Assembly: GCF_000733295.1 (NCBI RefSeq)
Contig: NZ_JPMI01000299.1
Location: forward strand, 1 to 40,421
Length of the DNA: 40,421 nt
Origin: Archangium violaceum Cb vi76
Lineage (GTDB): Bacteria; Myxococcota; Myxococcia; Myxococcales; Myxococcaceae
Direction: 5' to 3'
Of this stretch, positions 33,402 through 40,421 are shown piece by piece (the stretch's first letter is position 1; the number at the start of each line of letters is the position of its first letter). The notes under the pieces were generated by a model, which had not been told where the DNA came from, searched no databases, and saw nothing but the letters and a program-made list of their open reading frames with translations. The translations under genes and the position numbers were made by a program.

Positions 33402-35201
33402 GTGGACATTGTCGACGCGAAGCCTTCTTCCTCCATTGAAGGGTCTCCTGAAGAGTCTCCCCGAGGACTCGGGACGCTGTTGTTCCTCGTGCTTCTGTGG
33501 TTGTTGTTGCCCGGAGCCCTGGCGAACCTGTTCCGGGCCGTGCTGGGCCTGCCCTTGTGGGTGGGTGCCGTCGCCGGAACCGCGGGCGGGGTGGGCGTGA
33601 CGTGGAAGGTGCTCGCCTGGCGGCGTGCGTGGCCCACCTCCGGGCCGCTCGTGCTCATCCAGGTGCTCTACCTCATCACCACGCTGGGCTTGACGTGGCG
33701 GATCCTGGGCATCCCGGTCCTGGGCGGTCTGGTCTCGGTGGGGGGCGGCGATGCCGGCAACCACGCCGCGCTGCAGATGGACTTCGTCACCCACAAGCCC
33801 AACACCTACGAGGGTTTCACCTTCTTCCACACGCTGACGTACGGGCTGAGGTGGCTCTTCGGTCTGGACACGTTCACCAGCTTCCGCGCTGGTTTCTTCC
33901 TGGTGCCCGTCAGCATGGCCCTGGCGCTCGTTGGGGGCCTCGAGTTCGTCGCCGGCCGGCTCTGGCGCTCGGGCCGCGCGATGGTGGCGGCGCAGGCCAC
34001 CTTGTGGGTGGCCACGATCATGGCGTGGCCGTTCCTGCTGTTGCGATTGCTGCACTACCACCAGTCGGATGGCTTCTATGCCCATCTCTTCGGCACGGTA
34101 CCGCTCGTGCTGACGTGGCTCGCCTATGCTCTTCCGAGGTCCCCCTGGGTTCGCTGCGCCGCGCTGGCCGTGTTCGTGGTGTTCTATCGCTACACCTACG
34201 GGCTGAACCTCGGGGATCTCCTCGCCGCCGGTGGCCTGCTCGTGCTGCTGGAGGCCACCCGCGTGTCCGGTTCGAAGTACCGCGGCGGGGTGGTGCTGCT
34301 GGGGCTCGTGTTCCTCGCGGCCGCCACGTACGCGTATTGGCGGCTGCTGCCCCTGAAGGACATCTCCGGAGGCGTCACGCCCTACTCGTACGCGCGCGCG
34401 CTGCGGGTGCAGTGCTGGACGGTGGTGGGGTTGCTGGCCGTGCGCTTCCTCTCCTCCCGCGAGGAGCCCGTCGAGCGGCGGTTGATCGACTTCGCCTTGC
34501 TGTTCGCTGGAGTCAACGCCCTGGTGCAGCAGGCCTACCTGGGCGCGGGGTGGCACGTCGACTACTACTTCCTCAAGTACGGTTTCCACGCCGTGGTGCT
34601 CCTGCTGTGCGTGGGGCTGCTCGTCATCAGCATCCGGGTGGGGGGGCTGTTCCAGACGGGACTGGCGCGTGCGGGGCGATGGGAGCTGGTGCTGGCCGTG
34701 CTGGTCGCCGTGGGGCTCTTCGAGGTGACGCGCGGGTGGGGCCGGGCTTTCAAGATCTACGTGCCGAGCTACTGGGATCGCGTGCGCGCTGAACCGCCCT
34801 TGCCCTATCTCGATGCGCTGGAGGACCGGGACGCCGTCGCGCTCGCCCGCCAGGTACTGCGCGAGCAAGGCAAGAGCTTTGGAGGGTATCTGAGCCCCTC
34901 GTGGCCACGGACGAACTTCACCAACGTCGAGCTGGGCTGGGTGCCGGAGGACTGGAGCAAGACCAACGGGCACTGGCCGCTGTTCGTATCGGGGCAGGTG
35001 AGGCAGGGACCGGGCCTGTGTGTCTTCTGGGAGGCCTCCGCGTCGGATTGGGAAGGCTACCAGCGCTTCTCCAGGGAGGAGAACTCGCCATTGGCGGACG
35101 TCGTCCGCGGGCTTCAGGCCCGGCCGGACACGGTGTGCAGGGAGCACGCCGCGCCCTGGGTGGCGAGCGGCTCGCGGACGCTCTGCTACCGCTGCGACTG
35201 A
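33402..35201 (+). CDS. Polytopic membrane protein, possibly GT-C-like (599 aa)
   Basis: About ten to twelve membrane segments are visible between residues 25 and 440, for example LFLVLLWLLLPGALANLF, LVLIQVLYLITTLGLTW and LVLAVLVAVGLFEV. A conserved-looking loop GGGDAGNHAALQMDF lies near residue 115, after the third or fourth segment. A soluble C-terminal region of about 140 residues starts at IYVPSYWDRV and contains four Cys. The layout (many segments, early acidic loop, C-terminal extracytoplasmic domain) recalls GT-C glycosyltransferases, but no family signature is certain. The GTG at 33402 is the most upstream start that does not enter the kinase gene; its ribosome binding site is weak. 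It lies 35 bp after the pseudokinase stop, so it may be co-transcribed. Confidence 0.75.
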   Translation: MDIVDAKPSSSIEGSPEESPRGLGTLLFLVLLWLLLPGALANLFRAVLGLPLWVGAVAGTAGGVGVTWKVLAWRRAWPTSGPLVLIQVLYLITTLGLTWRILGIPVLGGLVSVGGGDAGNHAALQMDFVTHKPNTYEGFTFFHTLTYGLRWLFGLDTFTSFRAGFFLVPVSMALALVGGLEFVAGRLWRSGRAMVAAQATLWVATIMAWPFLLLRLLHYHQSDGFYAHLFGTVPLVLTWLAYALPRSPWVRCAALAVFVVFYRYTYGLNLGDLLAAGGLLVLLEATRVSGSKYRGGVVLLGLVFLAAATYAYWRLLPLKDISGGVTPYSYARALRVQCWTVVGLLAVRFLSSREEPVERRLIDFALLFAGVNALVQQAYLGAGWHVDYYFLKYGFHAVVLLLCVGLLVISIRVGGLFQTGLARAGRWELVLAVLVAVGLFEVTRGWGRAFKIYVPSYWDRVRAEPPLPYLDALEDRDAVALARQVLREQGKSFGGYLSPSWPRTNFTNVELGWVPEDWSKTNGHWPLFVSGQVRQGPGLCVFWEASASDWEGYQRFSREENSPLADVVRGLQARPDTVCREHAAPWVASGSRTLCYRCD

Positions 35202-35207
35202 GGCCGT

Positions 35208-36581
35208 CTACGCGCGGCGGACGAGCTCCAGCACGGCCTCGCGGACGTAGCGATCGAACCAGCCCCAGGGAGACTGGGGGAGCGCGGCGAGCCGTTCGAG
35301 CTCCGCACGGGGCATGCGCAGCAGCTCCAGGCCGGTGCGGGTCAGCTCGAGCCAGGCGCGCAGCATCCGCTTCTCCTCGCGCCGCAGGAGGACGCAGCTG
35401 CGGGCATTGTAGGAGAGCGTCTCTTCGCGCAGCAGCCGCTCGTCCTCGTCGAGGGAGGTGTCGAAGGCGGCGAGCCGGGCCTCGCAGGCGGCGGCCAGGG
35501 CGCGCAGGACACGCTCCTCGTTGGCCACGCCCAGCGGCTTGATGGAGCCCAGGCCCGTCAGGAGCCGGGGGGCGAGCCTGGGCAGCTCGAGGGGCGCGGC
35601 GCAGGCCACGCGCAGGAAGGAGAACATCCGCTGGGTGGACGCGTGCTCGAGCTGGAGTGGCACCTTGAAGGGCTGGCGCGCGGTGGGGGACGAGAGCCCG
35701 AGCAGCTTCTGTTTGGCGGAGGCCATCGCCGCGCCCTCGGGGAGACCGAGGGAGAGGAAGACCTCGTCCTGCTCGTTGTCGCTGGCCACGAAGCCGAAGT
35801 GGAGCAGGAGCAGATCATTGCTCTTGGCGCCGTAGCTGTCGTGGATCTCCAGGCCGGAGGCCACGGCGTTCTGGGCGGTCATCACGAAGAACTGCCCATC
35901 GGCCGAGGTGTCCCACAGGACGTCGGGAGGCCGGCGGTGGTTGAGCATGTCCGCCAGCGGGACGAGTGCGCGCCCCTGGAGGCCGCCCACCTTGAGGCCG
36001 AAGTTGCGGGAGGACACGGAGAGCCGGGCCCAGACGAACTCCTCGAGGGAGAAGCGCTCGTAGCCGGGGACCTTCTGGCAGAGGAGGGCATGGTCCTGCC
36101 GGAGCGTGTAGACCTGGAACTCCAGCAGCGTGAGCAGGAAGGAGCCCTTGAGGAGGGCGCGCTCGGAGTCACCGAAGAAGAGGGGGACGTGGGGGAAGGC
36201 CTCGGGGAGGGTGTCCACGTAGGGCTTCCAGAAGGAGTCGGGCCGGAGCTTCTCCTGGAGGAGGAAGGAGGCCAGGTAGATCTCCTCGTTGTCCGGATTG
36301 ACGTGGGACTGGATGAGGCGCCCGATGTCGGAGCTCTTGGCGACCTCGAGGGTGATGAGGTGGCCGCGAGGCACCTGGAGGACCGCCTCACCCGCGGCGA
36401 TGTCGGCCCGGGCGAGCACGGAGCGTTCACCGTTCTGCTGCCGGGCGATGTGCAGTTTGGGGAGGCGGGCTCCTCCGTCCTCGAGCCACCGCAGGAGGGT
36501 GGCGAGCTTCTGGTCCGAGTCCTCGGGGGAGGTCCTCAGTTCTGACGGCGGGGGAGTGGCCGATGGATGGGCGGGCGTCAT
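35208..36581 (-). CDS. SET-domain protein methyltransferase of the Rubisco-LSMT/SETD type (457 aa)
   Basis: The SET core is split by a helical insert, as in plant Rubisco large-subunit methyltransferase and animal SETD3/SETD6. An opening RSVLARADIAAGEAVLQVP comes at about residue 55. LVPLADMLNHRRPPDV at about 203-218 is the NHxxP-type cofactor site, and DSYGAKSNDLLLLHFGFV at about 248-265 carries the catalytic-region Tyr. Residues 300-457 are helical and match the position of the LSMT substrate-binding domain. Members transfer methyl from S-adenosylmethionine to Lys or His of a protein; the substrate here is unknown. No signal peptide. It is divergent from the amylase gene over 47 bp and convergent with the membrane-protein gene. 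Confidence 0.88.
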   Translation of the reverse strand: MTPAHPSATPPPSELRTSPEDSDQKLATLLRWLEDGGARLPKLHIARQQNGERSVLARADIAAGEAVLQVPRGHLITLEVAKSSDIGRLIQSHVNPDNEEIYLASFLLQEKLRPDSFWKPYVDTLPEAFPHVPLFFGDSERALLKGSFLLTLLEFQVYTLRQDHALLCQKVPGYERFSLEEFVWARLSVSSRNFGLKVGGLQGRALVPLADMLNHRRPPDVLWDTSADGQFFVMTAQNAVASGLEIHDSYGAKSNDLLLLHFGFVASDNEQDEVFLSLGLPEGAAMASAKQKLLGLSSPTARQPFKVPLQLEHASTQRMFSFLRVACAAPLELPRLAPRLLTGLGSIKPLGVANEERVLRALAAACEARLAAFDTSLDEDERLLREETLSYNARSCVLLRREEKRMLRAWLELTRTGLELLRMPRAELERLAALPQSPWGWFDRYVREAVLELVRRA

Positions 36582-36628
36582 GCGGGCCTATATGTAACAC
36601 TCGCGCCTGCCACCCAAGGAGCAACCTC

Positions 36629-38770
36629 ATGCATTGGAGTCGATCCTTTCTCGCACTGGCGATCGCCGGTGTTCTTTCCTCCTGCCGTGATGGCAATGGC
36701 GGAGGCGGAGAACCCAATCCCGAGCCGCCAGCACCCGAGCCCGCGGCCTACAAGGTGACCGTCAGCACCGCGGCGGGCCGGGCCGACAGCCGCCTGGCCT
36801 GTTTCAAGGGCAATGGTGAGGCCGAGTGTGGTCTGCGTCTGTATCAGATCATGGTCGAGGCCTTCGTCGATGGTGACAGCACGGCGGATTACAACACCGG
36901 CTATGGCACCAGCCCTCACAAGGGTGACCTGCAGGGCATCATCAACAGTCTCGATTACATCCAATCGACCGGCGTCAATGCCCTCTGGCTCACCCCGATC
37001 TTCAAGAGCGCGCGCGTGGCCGGTCAGAGTGATTGGGCCGATCGTCTCGATGCCACCGGCTACTTCGCCTCGGACTACTTCAACGTCGACCCCCACTTCG
37101 GCACCAATGACAAGCTGAAGGAGCTGGTGGCCGCCGCCCATTCCCGGGGGCTGTATGTGTTCCTCGATGGCGTGTTCGGTCATTACAAGAACAACGCGCA
37201 GGATTACGCCTCGCCGCTGGGCCGCAAGGTCTCCACCACCGGTGGATCCGAGGGGGAAACCGGAAGGTCCGCCGTCTATCCGGCCGACCTCGAGTTCTTC
37301 AAGGAGGTCGCCGCGCACTGGGTGACCGAGTACAAGATCGACGGCTGGCGCCTGGATCAGGCCTATCAGGTGCCGGTGCAGTACTGGGACGACCTTCGTA
37401 CCGCCGTCGCCGAAGCCGCGGCCAACACGAGCTACACCAACCGGGCCGGCCAGACGGTCCATCCGCTGGGCTACATGGTGGGGGAGATCTGGCGGAGCGC
37501 GGGGGAGATCTCCAGCCAGGGTTATGGCACCCCGGAGAGCCCCGGGCTGCTGTCCGTGTTCGATTTCCCCGTGCGTTACAGCCTGGTGCAGACCCTCGCC
37601 GTCGAGGAGAGTGGCACTGGCAACCGCGCGGCGAGCAACCTCCAGTCGGGTTATCAGAACCACCTGGCCTATCCCGCCCATGCCATGCCGAACCTGATGC
37701 TGACCAACCATGACGTGGTCCGCTTCGGCGATCTGCTTCAGCGCGGAACCCTGGCGAATCCCACGGATGCGGCGTACTGGGCGCGGCACAAGGCCGCCTT
37801 CAGCTTCATGGCCTCGTACAGCGGTCCCATCACCCTCTATTACGGCGATGAGATCGGCCAGGAGTTGCCGGGTTTCGCGGCCCGCGAGAGCACCTCGACC
37901 TGCGCCGTCAACGGCCACTGCGATGACCATGTCTCCCGGACCACCGCCATCGTGGAAGGCGTTGCGTCCACCGTCGGCGGCACGCCCGCGGTGCTCTCGG
38001 CCGAACAGGCCAGCCTGAAGGGCCACGTGGCCGCGCTGATGGCCTTGCGCGACACCCACCCGGCGCTGGCCAATGGCAGCCGCACGCACATCTTCTCGGA
38101 CACGAACATCTACATCGATCGCAAGGACAAGGGAGATGACCACGTCCTGTACGTGTTGAACACCAAGGCGGACCCGGCGGTGGTCACGGTGGCCGGAACG
38201 GCCATCGGGAGCGCGGGGGCGCTCGTCGGGCTGTTGGATGGGGCCGAGGTGGTGGGCTCCGGTGGCAACTACGAGCTCCGGTTGAAGCCGTTCGAGGCCA
38301 GGTTCTTCGACATCGTTTCGCCGACGGCCGAGGGTCCGCGGGGGGGCGAGGGGAGTGATCTCTCGGGCGAGGGACCGCTGGCCGACTGCCACACCCCGGC
38401 CGTCGAGGGCCTGGGTCCCCTCGGCAAGGAGATGTTCATCCGTGGCAGCTACGCCGGCGGAGACAACTTCGGCGCGACGCCGGCGAGCCGCCGCTTCGCC
38501 TACAAGGGAAATAATCTCTATCAGGTGGTGATCCACGAGCCGGCGCCCACCGCCTACACCTTCAAGTTCGCCAGCGCGGATTGGTCCAAGGAGTTCGCGG
38601 TGCGGAGCTCCGCCGCGGTGGTGATCGCCACGGAGCAGCCCATGGCGATCGCCGCGGGCAGTGGCACGGAGTCGTCCATTGCCATCCCGGAGGCGGGTAC
38701 CTACGTGTTCAGCTTCCGAATCAACGCCACCCTCACGGGCGGCGAGATGATGGTGAGCCAGTGCCAATGA
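36629..38770 (+). CDS. Secreted GH13 alpha-amylase-family lipoprotein (713 aa)
   Basis: Start ATG 36629 has AAGGAG 7 nt upstream. The signal peptide ends at lipobox VLSSC, so the enzyme is lipid-anchored, with a Gly/Pro-rich linker after the Cys. The GH13 motifs are in order: region I FLDGVFGH (Asp180), region II DGWRLDQA (nucleophile Asp243), region III VGEIW (acid Glu286) and region IV LTNHDVVRF (Asp362). In region I the usual Asn before His is Gly, which may mark a subfamily. The last 110 residues (IRGSYAGGDNFGATP, then YTFKFASADWSKEF) form a beta-rich module like glycan-binding or X-domains of bacterial amylases. Expected role: cleavage of alpha-glucans at the cell surface. Confidence 0.93.
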   Translation: MHWSRSFLALAIAGVLSSCRDGNGGGGEPNPEPPAPEPAAYKVTVSTAAGRADSRLACFKGNGEAECGLRLYQIMVEAFVDGDSTADYNTGYGTSPHKGDLQGIINSLDYIQSTGVNALWLTPIFKSARVAGQSDWADRLDATGYFASDYFNVDPHFGTNDKLKELVAAAHSRGLYVFLDGVFGHYKNNAQDYASPLGRKVSTTGGSEGETGRSAVYPADLEFFKEVAAHWVTEYKIDGWRLDQAYQVPVQYWDDLRTAVAEAAANTSYTNRAGQTVHPLGYMVGEIWRSAGEISSQGYGTPESPGLLSVFDFPVRYSLVQTLAVEESGTGNRAASNLQSGYQNHLAYPAHAMPNLMLTNHDVVRFGDLLQRGTLANPTDAAYWARHKAAFSFMASYSGPITLYYGDEIGQELPGFAARESTSTCAVNGHCDDHVSRTTAIVEGVASTVGGTPAVLSAEQASLKGHVAALMALRDTHPALANGSRTHIFSDTNIYIDRKDKGDDHVLYVLNTKADPAVVTVAGTAIGSAGALVGLLDGAEVVGSGGNYELRLKPFEARFFDIVSPTAEGPRGGEGSDLSGEGPLADCHTPAVEGLGPLGKEMFIRGSYAGGDNFGATPASRRFAYKGNNLYQVVIHEPAPTAYTFKFASADWSKEFAVRSSAAVVIATEQPMAIAAGSGTESSIAIPEAGTYVFSFRINATLTGGEMMVSQCQ

Positions 38771-38792
38771 CACACGGAAGGTGAGTGCGACG

Positions 38793-38833
38793 GGCAGGAG
38801 GAAGCGCTCCCACGAGGCTTTCTCCTCCCTGCC
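38793..38833 (+). terminator. Candidate terminator after the amylase gene
   Basis: GGCAGGAGGAAGC (38793-38805) pairs with GCTTTCTCCTCCCTGCC (38817-38833), with small bulges, and GGGGCTTTCTC follows. It starts 22 bp after the amylase stop. Confidence 0.5.
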
Positions 38834-38943
38834 GGGGCTTTCTCGACGTCATGCGCCAAGCTTGCGATGCCATGATTCTCCGCCCTCCGTGAAGCTGCTG
38901 TCGGTGGTGGCGTGTTCCGAGAAGCAGCCGCGGCCGCGCCGGG

Positions 38944-39012
38944 AAGAACGACGCCGAGGCCATGAAGCTCCTCCGGCGCGCCTGTGATGGCGGCGACCTC
39001 GGCTCCGGCGCC
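38944..39012 (+). pseudogene. Possible Sel1-repeat gene remnant
   Basis: One frame reads NDAEAMKLLRRACDGGDLG, the pattern of one Sel1-like helical repeat common in myxobacterial proteins. Nothing recognisable continues on either side, and the frame runs into the TonB gene on the other strand. It is probably a decayed fragment. The remaining parts of 38834-39064 show nothing else. Confidence 0.3.
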
Positions 39013-39064
39013 GCGGCGTCTTCCGAGCCCCTCCCCGCCAGCCGGGGACTTCGTGGACACTCCA

Positions 39065-39898
39065 CTAGCGGGGGAGGCTCAGACGGATGTTGAAGGTGTA
39101 CTCCACCGGGATGGGGCGGCCCTGGGACGTCACGGGTTGGTAGCGCTGGGCGTACAGGGCATCCAGCACGGCCTCCTCCATGTACGGCAGCGATCGGATG
39201 ACGCGGCACTGTTCGATCCTGCCTTCGACGGTGATGACACACCTGACGATCATCAGGCCCTCGACACGGGCCGCGAGCGCTTCACGGGTGTATCGGGGCT
39301 TCGGACCCGAGAGCTTCCTTGGGCGGGTCATTCCCGAGCCGAACGGCAGCACTTCCGTTCTCGTACCGCCCACCTGGCCACCCGCCACACCGCCCACCAG
39401 ACCCCCGACGACTCCTCCCACCACGCCGCCAATCACTCCGCCGGACACGTCACCCGCCTGCCTGTGTGCCAACGCCTCGGGGGCCACTGTCTCGGGGGTT
39501 CCTCCCTCGGGGTCCGCTGTCACGGGGGCCGCTGTCACGGGGGCTTCTTCCTCCTTGGCATCCGGCTTGGGCTCCACCCTGGACGGCCGCGTCCGCTGGG
39601 GGCGATTCCTGGGCCGGACGGTGGTGGCTGGCGCCCTCCGCTGCTCCCGCCGGGGTGAGGTCTTCTCATGTGCCGAGGGAGGGGAGGGGGGAGGAGGGGC
39701 GGCCATCGTTGGCCCAGGGCCCTGGAGGAGTGTCACCCGCAGCGCCTCCCGCGGTGCCTGCGTCCGGGGAGGGGAAGTCCGCGTGGGGGTCGCGAGCGCG
39801 AGGAGGAACACGCAGGCGTGCAGGACGAGCGAGAGCAGGACGCTCAGGATGATGCGGGACCTGGGGGCCAGCTCGTGGCCACGGACGGAGTCGAACAT
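39065..39898 (-). CDS. TonB-family energy-transducing protein (277 aa)
   Basis: A single N-terminal membrane anchor (IILSVLLSLVLHACVFLLAL) is followed by a Pro/Arg-rich periplasmic spacer and a Val/Gly array (GGVIGGVVGGVVGGLVGG) of about 26 residues. The C-terminal TonB domain follows: PRYTREALAARVEGLMIVRC, then RVIRSLPYMEEAVLDALYAQ and QPVTSQGRPIPVEYTF. TonB proteins pass proton-motive energy from ExbB/ExbD to outer-membrane receptors; no exbBD gene is in view. The ATG at 39898 lies 4 bp after the stop of the upstream WD40 gene, with GGTAGGAGC as ribosome binding site inside that gene's end, so the two are co-transcribed. The short direct repeats encoding APVTAAPVTA show local duplication. 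Confidence 0.9.
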   Translation of the reverse strand: MFDSVRGHELAPRSRIILSVLLSLVLHACVFLLALATPTRTSPPRTQAPREALRVTLLQGPGPTMAAPPPPSPPSAHEKTSPRREQRRAPATTVRPRNRPQRTRPSRVEPKPDAKEEEAPVTAAPVTADPEGGTPETVAPEALAHRQAGDVSGGVIGGVVGGVVGGLVGGVAGGQVGGTRTEVLPFGSGMTRPRKLSGPKPRYTREALAARVEGLMIVRCVITVEGRIEQCRVIRSLPYMEEAVLDALYAQRYQPVTSQGRPIPVEYTFNIRLSLPR

Positions 39899-39902
39899 GC
39901 TC

Positions 39903-40421
39903 CTACCTGCTCCTCGAGGTGTCGAGCCCCCCGCTCACCGTCATCAGCCGCCATCTGCTCGGACTTCCGTTGGTGGAGCAGTCGCGCTTCTCGTGCAGGT
40001 AGAGCGCGTGCTCCTCGCAGGTCAGCTTCCGCCCGGCGCTCCAGCTCGAGAGTTGGAGCTCGAGGGGCTCCCACAACCGGTGGGTCCAGATGCGGATCGT
40101 GCCGTTCCCGTTGCGGGTGAAGAGGCGCGAGCCATCGGCGCTGAGGATGGCGCCCCGTAGCAGGCTGGCTTCGCCGAAGGGTCTGGCGAGGAGCTGACCG
40201 GATGCCGCGTCCCAGAGGCTGGGGGTGTCATCCCGGTGGGTGGTGACGATGCGCGTGCCGTCGGCGCTGAACCGTGCCTCCTCCACCGGGCCGGTGGTGT
40301 AGCCCGAGAGGGTGACGAGGAGCCTGCCGGAGGCGGCGTCCCAGACGCGTGCCGTCCCGTCCAGGCTGGCCGTGGCGATCCGCTTGCCGTCCGGGCTGAA
40401 GCTCGCGTCCGACACCGGGCT
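39903..40421 (-). CDS. WD40-repeat protein, C-terminal end (N-terminus beyond window)
   Basis: The frame is open to the right edge; about 172 residues are visible. Blades read FSPDGKRIATASLDGTARVW, then FSADGTRIVTTHRD, then LSADGSRLFTRNGNG, followed by a 60-residue tail with Cys residues in LTCEEHALYLHEKRDC. In myxobacteria such blades often form the C-terminal half of very large proteins that start with a kinase or ATPase domain, but that part is outside the window. It is co-transcribed with TonB. Confidence 0.85.
   Translation of the reverse strand, partial: SPVSDASFSPDGKRIATASLDGTARVWDAASGRLLVTLSGYTTGPVEEARFSADGTRIVTTHRDDTPSLWDAASGQLLARPFGEASLLRGAILSADGSRLFTRNGNGTIRIWTHRLWEPLELQLSSWSAGRKLTCEEHALYLHEKRDCSTNGSPSRWRLMTVSGGLDTSRSR

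Noticed and set aside
36578-38773. 731-codon frame antisense to the amylase
   Set aside because: The opposite strand has all GH13 catalytic motifs; this frame is His/Arg/Gly-rich with no motif.

Overview
The window is about 40 kb of very GC-rich DNA with tightly packed genes on both strands. Third positions are strongly G/C-biased, so many long antisense reading frames exist that are not genes. The gene set (signal-peptide HEAT/NACHT proteins, WD40 proteins, a giant TPR protein, a pseudokinase, a SARP-type regulator, a P450, a SET-domain protein, TonB) fits a myxobacterium, probably of the Archangium/Cystobacter group. That placement is inferred from gene content, not from a marker gene. No tRNA, rRNA, CRISPR array or replication origin was seen.

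Region 1 (1-12.4 kb) holds three paralogues of one architecture: signal peptide, HEAT repeats, hydrophobic segments, NACHT-type STAND NTPase. The first runs off the left edge and shows only its signal peptide and HEAT part. The second (956-4159) is complete and overlaps the first by ATGA. The third (9110-12109) is interrupted by two single-site frameshifts and is flanked by gene debris, including an IS91-type transposase remnant. Between them lie a lipoprotein, a WD40-like propeller protein and a DbpA-type RNA helicase.

Region 2 (12.4-17.7 kb) holds a ComEC-like metallo-beta-lactamase-fold hydrolase, a VOC protein, and a BlaI/M56-peptidase regulatory pair with a clear TACA-N2-TGTA operator between its promoter elements. 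It ends with a lipoprotein carrying two CARDB-like domains.

Region 3 (17.7-26.4 kb) looks like a small regulon. It contains a P450 and a class-3 lipase in one operon, a WD40 protein, two small unknown proteins, a SARP-type regulator (winged helix + BTAD + ATPase) and a divergent coiled-coil envelope protein. Two different phased repeat sets lie in its intergenic regions. A 21-bp-period repeat built on the palindrome TGACGCGTCA lies upstream of both the lipase and the 123-aa protein. A TCACGC hexamer whose five copies are all separated by multiples of 11 bp lies between the SARP gene and the divergent gene. SARP proteins are known to bind direct repeats with 11- or 22-bp periodicity, so this is a candidate undescribed regulatory circuit.

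Region 4 (26.4-40.4 kb) holds a 1705-aa TPR protein divergent from a pseudokinase that has lost its catalytic residues, a polytopic membrane protein, a eukaryote-like SET methyltransferase of the LSMT/SETD type, a secreted GH13 amylase-family lipoprotein, a TonB protein, and the C-terminal end of a WD40 protein that runs off the right edge.

The most distinctive items are the exported-HEAT NACHT paralogues and the phased repeats around the SARP regulator.
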